A stretch of 64,000 nucleotides of DNA from JAJTFA01 sp051715425. GTDB lineage: Bacteria; Bacteroidota; Bacteroidia; UKL13-3. Positions 27,744 to 35,562 of the stretch are shown one piece after another. Each line of letters begins with the position of its first letter. The stretch's first letter is position 1. The translations under genes were made by a program, and so were the position numbers. The notes under the pieces were generated by a model that ran no database searches, was not told where the DNA came from, and saw nothing but the letters and a program-made list of their open reading frames with translations. Location: NCBI GenBank assembly GCA_051715425.1, contig JBPXJS010000041.1, positions 124,001 through 188,000 of the forward strand. Reading direction: 5' to 3'.

Positions 27744-27965
27744 TGTTTGTTTTTTTATGTGAAAGCAGAGGAATAAATAGGTGAGCGCAGGAAAAAAATC
27801 AGGTTGTTGACGCGCAAGCTAACTATCACTTTTTTAACACGTCTCTATTTCTTTCATCTCAAATATATTCATTCATGGTGGATTTAACAATAAGCTATTC
27901 AAAACGATAAGGATTAAAGAACTGAACTTGCTTTTAGTACCAATACCTGTTACCTGCCGGTATTT

Positions 27966-29414
27966 TCATTGTTTATTTAAAATGCCGTTCACATAGTTCG
28001 TCCACTCGTATTCCGGAATACTCTTGTCTATATAGTAGTCAGGCTGTATGCCTTTTTCATCAATGGTAAAGTCCGGTATTCGCATACTTCTTGAAAGACA
28101 ATAACCCAATTGAAATTCTTTACAAGGCGATTCAACAAAATACATATTAGAAATATCCAATACCCCGAATGTTGTGACTCCAAAAAGCTTTACTTTTTTG
28201 CTTTGTTTGGCCTCCAACAGAAATTGTTCGGCTGTGCTGCCGTTGTCTTCGTTTATAATGATGCCGATTTGCTGAGGGTAAGGATAAACGGTATCTAATT
28301 TACTTACGGAAACAATTGTTGTATCCAGGTTTACAAATTGCCTTAATTTACTTTGCAGTTTATCATACGATTCTTTTGCCCACTTTTTACCTTCCTCATC
28401 AAATTCGTATTCAGGTTTGTTAATAAAGTCCAACATTCTCTGATTATTGAGTGTTGTAGAAAGAAATTCGAGCCCAACCTCTCTGATGGGATTGGTATAC
28501 AGGTATGGAATTATTTCTTTATAAGAAGCATCGCTCCCTCCTCCATTATACCTGATATCAATAATGAGGTTTTTTGTTGCCAATATTTTCTCCCTGTTTA
28601 CATAAAGAGCACTATCAATCATCTTTTTGTAGTACATGCCAAATGAGGGAATTCTTAAATACATGGTCGTTTCATTTAATTGCTCCATATATGGTACCTC
28701 ACTATGTATTGCCTTGACGTATTGGGCGTATTTTGGTTCATCATCCGTTGCAGGATAAATCCTTACAAGGCTGTAGCTGCCTATTTGCAGGTAATTTTTC
28801 CCAACCAATTGCACATTGCCACACTTTTCTGCAGAATGGTCGCGCTTATAATAAACAGCACTTATGGTATCTGCTGTAATGCTAAACTTTAGTTTTACCT
28901 GCCCCTTTGTCCAGGTTTTTGCTCCCGATTCTATAATAAATCCGATATAGCTATTCCCTTCTTTTTTGATACCGATTTTATAGGGTTGCGCTTCCCAAAT
29001 ACCTTCAAAGTCTGCTATGTTCCTTTTGTCTAAATATTTCTTAAAATCTTCTGTTTTGATGGAGTAAGTCTTCCAATCAGAAAATTGTTTTCCGGATTTT
29101 TTATCAAATATTGTTTGTTGTTGCTCCATAAGTTTTATGGCTATATGCCCCGAACGGAAGAATGTTAACCACTCATACAAAATGGGTGTACACTCAGTAA
29201 GTGTTTTAGCCTGCTGTACTTTTTCTAAAATCAGCTTATTGTGGTTGGTGTATGCCTGTTCGCCTTTGGATGTTAAAACATACTGAAATCCGGCATCGTT
29301 TTCTTCAAAGATTTTCTTTACCCATTCATAGTTGGTTTTGCAGTCGCAGTTCTGGGCGAATAAACAGGTGCTTGCAAACAGTAAAATAATCAGGAGTAAT
29401 TTTCTTTTTATCAT
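27966..29414 (-). CDS. Secreted S41-family peptidase-like protein
   Basis: The ATG at 29414 puts a clear signal peptide first (MIKRKLLLIILLFASTCLFA); the frame is open to 29483 without likely coding sense. The 482-residue protein has an S41 fold: NLIIDIRYNGGGSDASYKE and IINEDNGSTAEQFLLEAKQ, the second holding the likely nucleophile Ser. The usual catalytic Lys of tail-specific proteases (TFGKG) appears as TTFGVLD, so Lys is replaced by Val. It could use another base or have lost activity. No PDZ domain is evident. Export to the periplasm or outside is likely. Confidence 0.85.
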   Translation of the reverse strand: MIKRKLLLIILLFASTCLFAQNCDCKTNYEWVKKIFEENDAGFQYVLTSKGEQAYTNHNKLILEKVQQAKTLTECTPILYEWLTFFRSGHIAIKLMEQQQTIFDKKSGKQFSDWKTYSIKTEDFKKYLDKRNIADFEGIWEAQPYKIGIKKEGNSYIGFIIESGAKTWTKGQVKLKFSITADTISAVYYKRDHSAEKCGNVQLVGKNYLQIGSYSLVRIYPATDDEPKYAQYVKAIHSEVPYMEQLNETTMYLRIPSFGMYYKKMIDSALYVNREKILATKNLIIDIRYNGGGSDASYKEIIPYLYTNPIREVGLEFLSTTLNNQRMLDFINKPEYEFDEEGKKWAKESYDKLQSKLRQFVNLDTTIVSVSKLDTVYPYPQQIGIIINEDNGSTAEQFLLEAKQSKKVKLFGVTTFGVLDISNMYFVESPCKEFQLGYCLSRSMRIPDFTIDEKGIQPDYYIDKSIPEYEWTNYVNGILNKQ

Positions 29415-29614
29415 AGTTATTCTTTTATTCAAGTGGGTTGTGCAGGCGTACCGGAATCTTGTTATAAATAGATACAACAACATTAGGTTCCAACAGAAAC
29501 GCCCTTCATTAGCCTGGGGTATAGACCGAAAGTCTATTCCCGTTCAACTCAAATGTATTTATTAATACCCTGCTAAACAATACTCCCAATAAAACCAGGG
29601 AATACCTGGTATGC

Positions 29615-29959
29615 TTAACTGCTTTTCAAAAAATCTCCGTCTACTATAAGAAGTTTGACGCCATTTGCAGAAACAGAACGATGCGAACTGAGTCCGTCTG
29701 AAACAATATAGGTTTGTCCTTTGCTTAATTTCACTTTTTCTCCGGTGTTTAGTTCGCTTATAAACTCCCCTTCCAAACAATGCACAATATGCCCTTTCTG
29801 GCACCAATGATCTGCCAAATACCCATTTGAGTATTCCACCAATCTTATTCTTAATCCCTCCAGTTGTAGCGTTTGCCATATAGCTACTCCTGTTTCGCCT
29901 GCATACTCTACTTTTTCTATGGCCGACCAGTCTATGGTTTGAAATGGGAACTTACTCAT
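29615..29959 (-). CDS. Cupin-fold protein of the DHCW-motif family
   Basis: A 114-residue single-domain cupin. The family motif is seen as LADHWCQKGHIVHCLEGEF, giving metal-binding His residues and a conserved Trp-Cys. The second cupin motif is LSKGQTYIVSDGLSSHRS. It starts MSKFPFQTIDWSAIEKVEY, typical of the family. The substrate is unknown; there is no signal peptide. It stands alone between the peptidase gene and the repeat region that ends the restriction operon. Confidence 0.85.
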   Translation of the reverse strand: MSKFPFQTIDWSAIEKVEYAGETGVAIWQTLQLEGLRIRLVEYSNGYLADHWCQKGHIVHCLEGEFISELNTGEKVKLSKGQTYIVSDGLSSHRSVSANGVKLLIVDGDFLKSS

Positions 29960-30102
29960 ATTGTTTGTTCATTTTTTACCTCTTTGCAAATTTGCCCGTA
30001 CCGTTTTTTGATAAAAGACAGTCCGTATGCTGCATTGTTAATATTGGGATAAACTTATCAAAAACAAAGGCGAAATAAAAAGTTCTTCTAGAAAATGAGC
30101 AA

Positions 30103-30293
30103 GGGGTAGCAATCCAAAAGCATCCTTAAAGAGATTAATATTGCTTCGTCTTTCAATCCCACTCACGCATTACAAATGCGCGAGAACAAGGGTGTGTCGA
30201 AGTTTGGGTAGCATCAATCCAAAAGTATCATCAAATAAGAAAAATATTGTTTCGTATTTCTATCCCACTCAAGTTCTATTAATACACTAGAAC
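30103..30293. repeat. Two degenerate direct repeats with hairpins downstream of hsdR
   Basis: Units starting GGGTAGC at 30103 and 30206 share CAATCCAAAAG, TAATATTG/AAATATTG, TTCGT and ATCCCACTCA in order over about 57 bp (30110-30165 and 30215-30271). Each is followed by a small inverted repeat: CGCAT-TACAA-ATGCG (30166-30180) and GTTCTA..TAGAAC (30273-30293). The second lies just past the hsdR stop. Together with the rest of 29960-30299 there is no gene here. Confidence 0.75.
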
Positions 30294-30299
30294 GGGGCA

Positions 30300-33200
30300 T
30301 TAGCCCTGATTTTTCTTAAAATTTTCTGCTTGTTCAAAAATCTCAACATACACTTCGTCTCTCTCAACTGGTGGATAGCCAAACTCGTCAAGCAAGAGAA
30401 TAAGTCCAACTTTCAAAGCTGATTTTATGTCGTCACGTTTATTCCAGTCAGGAAATTTGGCTTGTCCATCAACGAGATTTTTTACGGCTTTTGCCAGTTC
30501 AATCATTTTGTCGTCTGGATATTTAAAGTCGTATTTGATACAAAGTTCCTTCAGAATGTCATAAAACGCTTTTTCCTGAAAGTCAATTCCCAATTCATCA
30601 CCGGCCGAAAATTCTTTGTGAACTTCCCAAATCAAGTCTGTCAAGGCGTTTGCTATTTCTTCATAGACTTCACTTCGCAAAATATCGTTTGCATCCCGGT
30701 TGTTGTATCGTTCAACCAAGGCTTGCATCTTCTTTGAAAAGTCAATGCCTTTAACCTTGTTTACTTTTCTTATTTCTCCGATTACTTTAGCCAATAGCTG
30801 TTGAAGCAATTTGATTTTCGTATTTGGCAATTTGATTTTCTCAATCTTAGCCAAATAGTCTTCATCAAAAATGTCTTGTTCGGTTTCTGCTTCATCACCG
30901 AGTTTAAAGATTTCTTCTACTCCATCACTCTGTAATGCTTCATTTATCATTTCCCGAACTTTGGCGTTCATCTGTGCTGTATCGGGTGCATTGCCTTTGG
31001 TGAGTTTGAAAACAATGGAACGAACTGCCAAATAGAAATGGGTGTAATCTCTTTCTAATTGGGTTAATTTTTCGCTTCCTGCACAAATATCATAGGCGGC
31101 TTTTAATCGTTTCACCAAGCCCATAAATCGGGTTTCAAGTTCTTTGGTTTGTTGCACATATTCCGCAGCTAAATTCAAGGTGTTTAATTGCTGAATGGTT
31201 GTGCCTTTGAAATACTTTGAACTGTCAAAAGTGTGAAACAGTTTAGCCAAAAGGTCTAAATGATTTCTTACAATGATGATGGATTCTGCAATGTCTTCAA
31301 AATTGTCTTTGTCGCCTTCGCTGTATTGCTTCAATGCCAAATTCATTTGGTTTTTGATGCCAATATAGTCAACTACCAAACCTTTATTTTTTCCTTTAAA
31401 CTTTCGGTTTACTCTTGAAATGGTCTGAATTAAATTGTGTCGTTGAATTGGTTTGTCAATGTAAATGCTATCAAGGAACGGAACATCAAAACCAGTTAAC
31501 CACATATCCACCACAATAGCAATTTTGAAGTTTGATTTTTCATTTTTAAACTGTCGGTCTAGTTCTTTGCGTTGTTCTTTCGTGCCAAGCAAATCATACA
31601 TTTCTTTCGGGTCGTCTTGTCCTCTCGTGGCAATGAGTTTGATTCGTTCAATGGGTTTCAATTCTCGTTTGTCTTTGTCAGTAAGAATTGCACCTTCTTC
31701 GGCTACTCGTATTTCATTCCATTCAGGTCTCAACTCTAAAATGTTTTTATACAACTCATACGCAATTTCACGAGTGCTGCACACAAACATTGCTTTGCCT
31801 TTTACGGTTGCACCTTCTGAAATTCTGTTTTCATAATGATTTACAAAATCGCTGGCAACTTCTTTCAAGCGGTCAGGGTCGCCAATAATGGCATACATCT
31901 GAGCCATTTCCTTTTTGCTTTGCTCAATCTGATTTTCGTTGCTTCCAATTTCAGCACACTTGGCATAATATTCTTCAATCTCTTTGAGTTTGGAATTATT
32001 CAACAACACTTTAGCTGCTCTGCCTTCATACACAATTCTCACGGTGATTTCATCTTTAACCGATTCCGTCATTGTGTAGGCATCAACCACTTTCCCAAAC
32101 ACATCAAGCGTTGCATCAATTGGCGTTCCTGTGAAACCTACAAATGTGGCATTGGGTAACGAATCGTGTAAATACTTCGCAAAACCATACGTTTTAGTAA
32201 CGCCTTTTTCGGTCACTTTTACTTTTTGGTCAAGGTTTACTTGGCTTCTGTGTGCTTCGTCTGAAATACAAATTACATTTGTTCTGTCCGTAAGCAGTTC
32301 GGTATCTTCAGTAAACTTATGAATGGTAGTTAAGAAAACACCACCGCTTTGTCTTCCTTGCAGTAATTCTCTTAAATGTGCTCTGCTTTCAACGCTTACC
32401 ACTGTGTTGTCGCCAATGAAATTTTTAGCATTGGTAAATTGACCTGAAAGTTGGTCGTCTAAATCGGTTCTATCTGTAATTAATACAATGGTCGGGCTTT
32501 CAAAGTATTCACTTTTCATCAACAACCTTGTCAAGTAAAGCATTGTAAAACTCTTTCCGCAACCTGTTGCACCAAAATAAGTTCCACCTTTTCCGTTTCC
32601 TTCTGGTTTTTGGGCTTTCTTGATATTGTCATACAATGCCCTTACAGCATAGTATTGCGGATAGCGACAAACAATTTTTTCGTGTTTCTTTGAGCTGTCA
32701 GGAATGTAAATGAAGTTGCGAATGATATCACGCAAACGGTTTTTATGAAACATTCCCTGAATAAGCGTAAACATTGAATCTATGCCATCAACATCTTTTG
32801 CAAGTCCTGCAACACGTCTCCAGGCATAGAAAAATTCATACGGAGCAAAGAATGAACCTGCTTTGTTGTTTACACCATCGCTGATGACACAAAAAGCATT
32901 GTATTTGAAAAGTTCGGGAATATCTCTTTGGTAGCGAACAGTTAACTGCTTGTAAGCATCATAAATGGTAGCTTCTTCACGAATGGCCGATTTAAATTCA
33001 AATACCACCAAAGGCAAACCATTGATATAAACAATGCCGTCTGGTATGCGTTTCTCTGAACCAATAATTTCCAATTGATTGACAAACTTGTAAATGTTAT
33101 TGTCCTTTCCATATTCTATTTCGGGATCGGCTGCAATCGTTAGAACTTCATCTTCTTTCGGCATCCTGTGGTTATTCAGCCCCGAATAATCTATAAACTG

Positions 33201-33512
33201 AATGTAAATGTCTTTTTGGTTGCGGTCTTCACGTTTGAGAATGAAACCGTCTGAAAGCATTTTTAAAAATGTTTTGTTGCTCTCGTACAGGTCAGAAGAT
33301 GAAAGTGATTTGAGTTGAAGAATGATAGATTTAATTTCGTTTACGGTAATGCCTTGCCCAGCGTATTGCATTAAAAGAAAGTTTTGCAAATCTTCTTCTA
33401 TCAATACTTCTTCGGGCTTACGACTTAACGTAATGCCTAAGTGGTGGGGAAATCCTTCTTGCCCCAGCAACTCGGTAAACGCTTTCTCTAATTTTTCTTC
33501 GGTGAATTTCAT
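30300..33512 (-). CDS. hsdR: Type I restriction enzyme, R subunit
   Basis: The 1070-residue motor and nuclease subunit. The N-terminal nuclease has the PD-ExK pattern in RIPDGIVYINGL and LVVFEFKSA (about 155-175). The helicase core has Walker A GATGCGKSFTMLY (about 313), a DEAH box in CISDEAHRSQ, motif III in VGFTGTPI and motif VI in QTISRVNRKF. The C-terminal helical domain binds the methylase. It needs HsdM and HsdS to cut. The ATG overlaps the AbiEii toxin stop by ATGA, so translation is coupled to that gene. A second, broken copy of its 5' end lies at 35290-35517. Confidence 0.97.
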   Translation of the reverse strand: MKFTEEKLEKAFTELLGQEGFPHHLGITLSRKPEEVLIEEDLQNFLLMQYAGQGITVNEIKSIILQLKSLSSSDLYESNKTFLKMLSDGFILKREDRNQKDIYIQFIDYSGLNNHRMPKEDEVLTIAADPEIEYGKDNNIYKFVNQLEIIGSEKRIPDGIVYINGLPLVVFEFKSAIREEATIYDAYKQLTVRYQRDIPELFKYNAFCVISDGVNNKAGSFFAPYEFFYAWRRVAGLAKDVDGIDSMFTLIQGMFHKNRLRDIIRNFIYIPDSSKKHEKIVCRYPQYYAVRALYDNIKKAQKPEGNGKGGTYFGATGCGKSFTMLYLTRLLMKSEYFESPTIVLITDRTDLDDQLSGQFTNAKNFIGDNTVVSVESRAHLRELLQGRQSGGVFLTTIHKFTEDTELLTDRTNVICISDEAHRSQVNLDQKVKVTEKGVTKTYGFAKYLHDSLPNATFVGFTGTPIDATLDVFGKVVDAYTMTESVKDEITVRIVYEGRAAKVLLNNSKLKEIEEYYAKCAEIGSNENQIEQSKKEMAQMYAIIGDPDRLKEVASDFVNHYENRISEGATVKGKAMFVCSTREIAYELYKNILELRPEWNEIRVAEEGAILTDKDKRELKPIERIKLIATRGQDDPKEMYDLLGTKEQRKELDRQFKNEKSNFKIAIVVDMWLTGFDVPFLDSIYIDKPIQRHNLIQTISRVNRKFKGKNKGLVVDYIGIKNQMNLALKQYSEGDKDNFEDIAESIIIVRNHLDLLAKLFHTFDSSKYFKGTTIQQLNTLNLAAEYVQQTKELETRFMGLVKRLKAAYDICAGSEKLTQLERDYTHFYLAVRSIVFKLTKGNAPDTAQMNAKVREMINEALQSDGVEEIFKLGDEAETEQDIFDEDYLAKIEKIKLPNTKIKLLQQLLAKVIGEIRKVNKVKGIDFSKKMQALVERYNNRDANDILRSEVYEEIANALTDLIWEVHKEFSAGDELGIDFQEKAFYDILKELCIKYDFKYPDDKMIELAKAVKNLVDGQAKFPDWNKRDDIKSALKVGLILLLDEFGYPPVERDEVYVEIFEQAENFKKNQG

Positions 33513-33513
33513 T
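33403..33513. repeat. hsdR 5'-end direct repeat, intact copy
   Basis: This 111-bp block covers the start codon and first 36 or so codons of intact hsdR. It matches 35408-35518 at 103 of 111 positions by my count, without gaps. The match stops sharply at 33403. Confidence 0.9.
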
Positions 33514-34474
33514 CAATTCTTTTGATTAATTCTTCAAAGCATTTTGCTACATCATTTTCATCAGGTATTGGTCTATATGCTAAAGCGGATAACTCAGTTT
33601 GATACTTTACCTTTATTTGTTCCCATAAGGTTGAAAAATTAGTTACTAAAGGAGATTCCGAAATGGATTTAGCCTGCCAATCTTTCGGTTCTTCAAACAT
33701 TCCTCTATCGTGTTGCAAGATGGTATCAAATTGTTGCTTGAACGAATCTGATGCCACAAAGTCTGCACAGTCGGGATTCTTCATTAAATAATACAAGTCG
33801 TAAAAGTGCCTTATCTTTTCTGAGATACTTTCAACAGTATTTTCCTTGAATGAAAATCGAATTAACGATACCAACTTTTCCAATAGCGTTTGCTCTTTAC
33901 TCAATACATTTAGTTCAAAGGGTTGGAGATTGTATTGCTCAATGTACTTTTCATTGTTTGTTTGCTTTAAAAAGTCAAACACCATACTTTGAATGATCAA
34001 TCGTTGATAAGGAAAAGGATTGGCAAACGAGTTTACTTCAACAATGAGTTTGTTATTTGCATTGCCTTTTTCAGACGAAACATACTCAAATACTGATTTT
34101 CTAAATCTTGAACCCTTACTTGTTACACCGTCTACTTGCAACTCTTTTAAATCAATGGTAATTTCCTTTTCAATAGTGCGGATGATGGTTTTAATTTCAT
34201 TTCCTGTTTTACCGTTGTTGTTGATAATGGCAATATCTATATCCTCCGAAAATCGCTCTATCAGATTGTATCCTTTTGTGAGCGATGTGCCTCCTTTAAA
34301 AACGGATTCATCAACATATTTACTTTTTTTCAAACGACTTAACACCAATGTTATCCAGTAATCTTTTTCGACAAATTCCAACTTTATATTTAAGTGCTGT
34401 GATGCAGCCCTCAATGTTTGCGTAAATAATTTTATGTCGTGGTGCAGGTCCATCTGTTCGTGTTTATTTTTCAT
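33509..34474 (-). CDS. AbiEii/AbiGii-family nucleotidyltransferase toxin
   Basis: A 321-residue protein of the AbiEii group, DNA polymerase beta-like nucleotidyltransferases that act as toxins in abortive-infection systems. The catalytic signature is present: FKGGTSLTKGYNLIERFSED then IDIAI (about 60-83), with GGTS and two acidic residues. Its stop overlaps the hsdR start (GAATGAAA), so it is coupled to the restriction subunit rather than only to its antitoxin. The gap to the antitoxin gene is 63 bp. Known AbiE toxins modify tRNA or other targets with nucleotides; the target here is unknown. Confidence 0.88.
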   Translation of the reverse strand: MKNKHEQMDLHHDIKLFTQTLRAASQHLNIKLEFVEKDYWITLVLSRLKKSKYVDESVFKGGTSLTKGYNLIERFSEDIDIAIINNNGKTGNEIKTIIRTIEKEITIDLKELQVDGVTSKGSRFRKSVFEYVSSEKGNANNKLIVEVNSFANPFPYQRLIIQSMVFDFLKQTNNEKYIEQYNLQPFELNVLSKEQTLLEKLVSLIRFSFKENTVESISEKIRHFYDLYYLMKNPDCADFVASDSFKQQFDTILQHDRGMFEEPKDWQAKSISESPLVTNFSTLWEQIKVKYQTELSALAYRPIPDENDVAKCFEELIKRIE

Positions 34475-34537
34475 AGGTCAGATGGAACTCGCCAAAAATG
34501 ATTGTTCGATATGATAAAGTAATAGTGGTGGCTCGTT

Positions 34538-35263
34538 TCATACAATATTCCATTTTTCGGTGGTGGATAATGCTTTCGTTGCACCTGTTAGTTTATACTT
34601 AGTAATTGGGTTCAATGACTTATAAAGATGTTCTGCTGCTTTGCCTTGTTGCAATTGCTCTAACAAAGCTCCTAACAACGCCCTTGTAGCTGGCGGATAT
34701 TTCAACGCCAGGCGAACCAGTGTATTGATTTCTTTATCCCTACAGTTTTTGATGATTGCCAACAATCGTTTACAAGATGCTTCTGTACTGGCATCAGGTA
34801 TTTTTTTGATGTATCGAACAGCATCCAGTAACTGCAACAAAGGAATATTCTCTTTGGTGATCGTGTTTTTTTGCTTTACAAAAGCAATGGTATAACGTTC
34901 TCTTTTAAAATTGGGGCGAACCTGATTTTTCCCGATTTGTATGGTATTGCTTACCTGTGTGGTTAAGCCCAACTGATTGTAAATGCTGTAACCTGTGAGA
35001 TAACCTGTTATTTTCCCGTTTTCTTCCAATAGGTCTTTTACTACTTGTGCCTGATTGGGTTGAAGGTTGCCAAAAGGCGTATTTTCGGGTTTGTAATATT
35101 TCCCTTTGGATAGTTTGGCAATCTTGCCCGAAGCCACCATACGGTTGAGGGCTTTTATTACCGCTTCTTTTTGATTCACCTCTGTAGTAAAGTCGGAATA
35201 GGTGAATACATAGCCTTTGGGCAGTCTATCTATGGTAAATGCAATGAATTCAGATATTTTCAT
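34538..35263 (-). CDS. AbiEi-like antitoxin/DUF6088-family winged-helix protein
   Basis: A 241-residue protein with an N-terminal winged helix (about 1-65: AFTIDRLPKGYVFTYSDFT, ALNRMVASGKIAKLSKGKYY), then an AbiEi-like middle domain (GYLTGYSIYNQLGLTTQVS, IQIGKNQVRPNF). In AbiE systems this partner binds operator repeats and prevents toxicity. It is directly upstream of the AbiEii toxin. A TAnnTTTG -7 box and an inverted repeat lie just before its start codon, so the pair has its own promoter inside the restriction operon. Confidence 0.85.
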   Translation of the reverse strand: MKISEFIAFTIDRLPKGYVFTYSDFTTEVNQKEAVIKALNRMVASGKIAKLSKGKYYKPENTPFGNLQPNQAQVVKDLLEENGKITGYLTGYSIYNQLGLTTQVSNTIQIGKNQVRPNFKRERYTIAFVKQKNTITKENIPLLQLLDAVRYIKKIPDASTEASCKRLLAIIKNCRDKEINTLVRLALKYPPATRALLGALLEQLQQGKAAEHLYKSLNPITKYKLTGATKALSTTEKWNIV

Positions 35264-35279
35264 TCCTTTTATTGTGCTA

Positions 35280-35324
35280 CAAAGATAGATTATTTGTCCA
35301 GTTTATTAATAAAAATACTGGACA
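35280..35324 (-). promoter_or_regulatory. Promoter and inverted-repeat operator of the AbiE-like pair
   Basis: On the minus strand TATCTTTG (35287-35280) fits the Bacteroidota -7 box TAnnTTTG and lies 16 bp before the antitoxin ATG. Just upstream, TGTCCAGT (35324-35317) and ACTGGACA (35302-35295) form a perfect 8-bp inverted repeat with a 14-nt spacer, placed where a repressor would block RNA polymerase. No clear -33 box was seen. Confidence 0.65.
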
Positions 35325-35517
35325 TTTTGAAATTTGATTGGATGGCTTTACCTTTACAACTGCGTTGTAAAGGTAAAGCCAATAAACTTGTTACATTTTC
35401 TATTTTAAATACTTCTTCGGGCTTACGAGTTATTGTAATACCTAAGTGGTGGGAAAACCCTTCTTGCCCCAGCAACTCGGTAAACGCCTTTTCTAATTTT
35501 TCTTCGGTGAATTTCAT
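35290..35517 (-). pseudogene. Truncated duplicate of the hsdR 5' end
   Basis: A 75-codon frame whose first 36 or so residues (MKFTEEKLEKAFTELL, then GITITRKPEEVF) nearly equal the start of HsdR. After KPEEVF the homology ends and unrelated sequence runs to a stop at 35290. It starts 45 bp after the KAP NTPase stop, where hsdR would be expected if the AbiE pair were absent. It is best read as the old hsdR start, cut off by the insertion. It is too short to have HsdR activity. Confidence 0.9.
35344..35380. repeat. Perfect 17-bp stem inverted repeat
   Basis: GGCTTTACCTTTACAAC (35344-35360) is mirrored exactly by GTTGTAAAGGTAAAGCC (35364-35380) with a 3-nt loop TGC. There is no T-run on either side, so it is not a typical terminator. 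It lies inside the hsdR remnant, about 28 bp past the point where homology to hsdR is lost. Confidence 0.95.
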
Positions 35518-35518
35518 T
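35408..35518. repeat. hsdR 5'-end direct repeat, broken copy
   Basis: This partner of 33403-33513 has 111 aligned bases with about 8 differences. It ends abruptly at 35408 next to the hairpin region. The two copies bracket the AbiE-like pair. Confidence 0.9.
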
Positions 35519-35562
35519 TTAATTGGTGCAAAATGCTACTCCTCTTTTTTTTCTTCTTCTTC

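Noticed and set aside
30103..30293. Possible CRISPR array downstream of hsdR
   Set aside because: There are only two copies, they are degenerate (about 75-80% alike) and 57 bp long, and there is no cas gene or regular spacer series.
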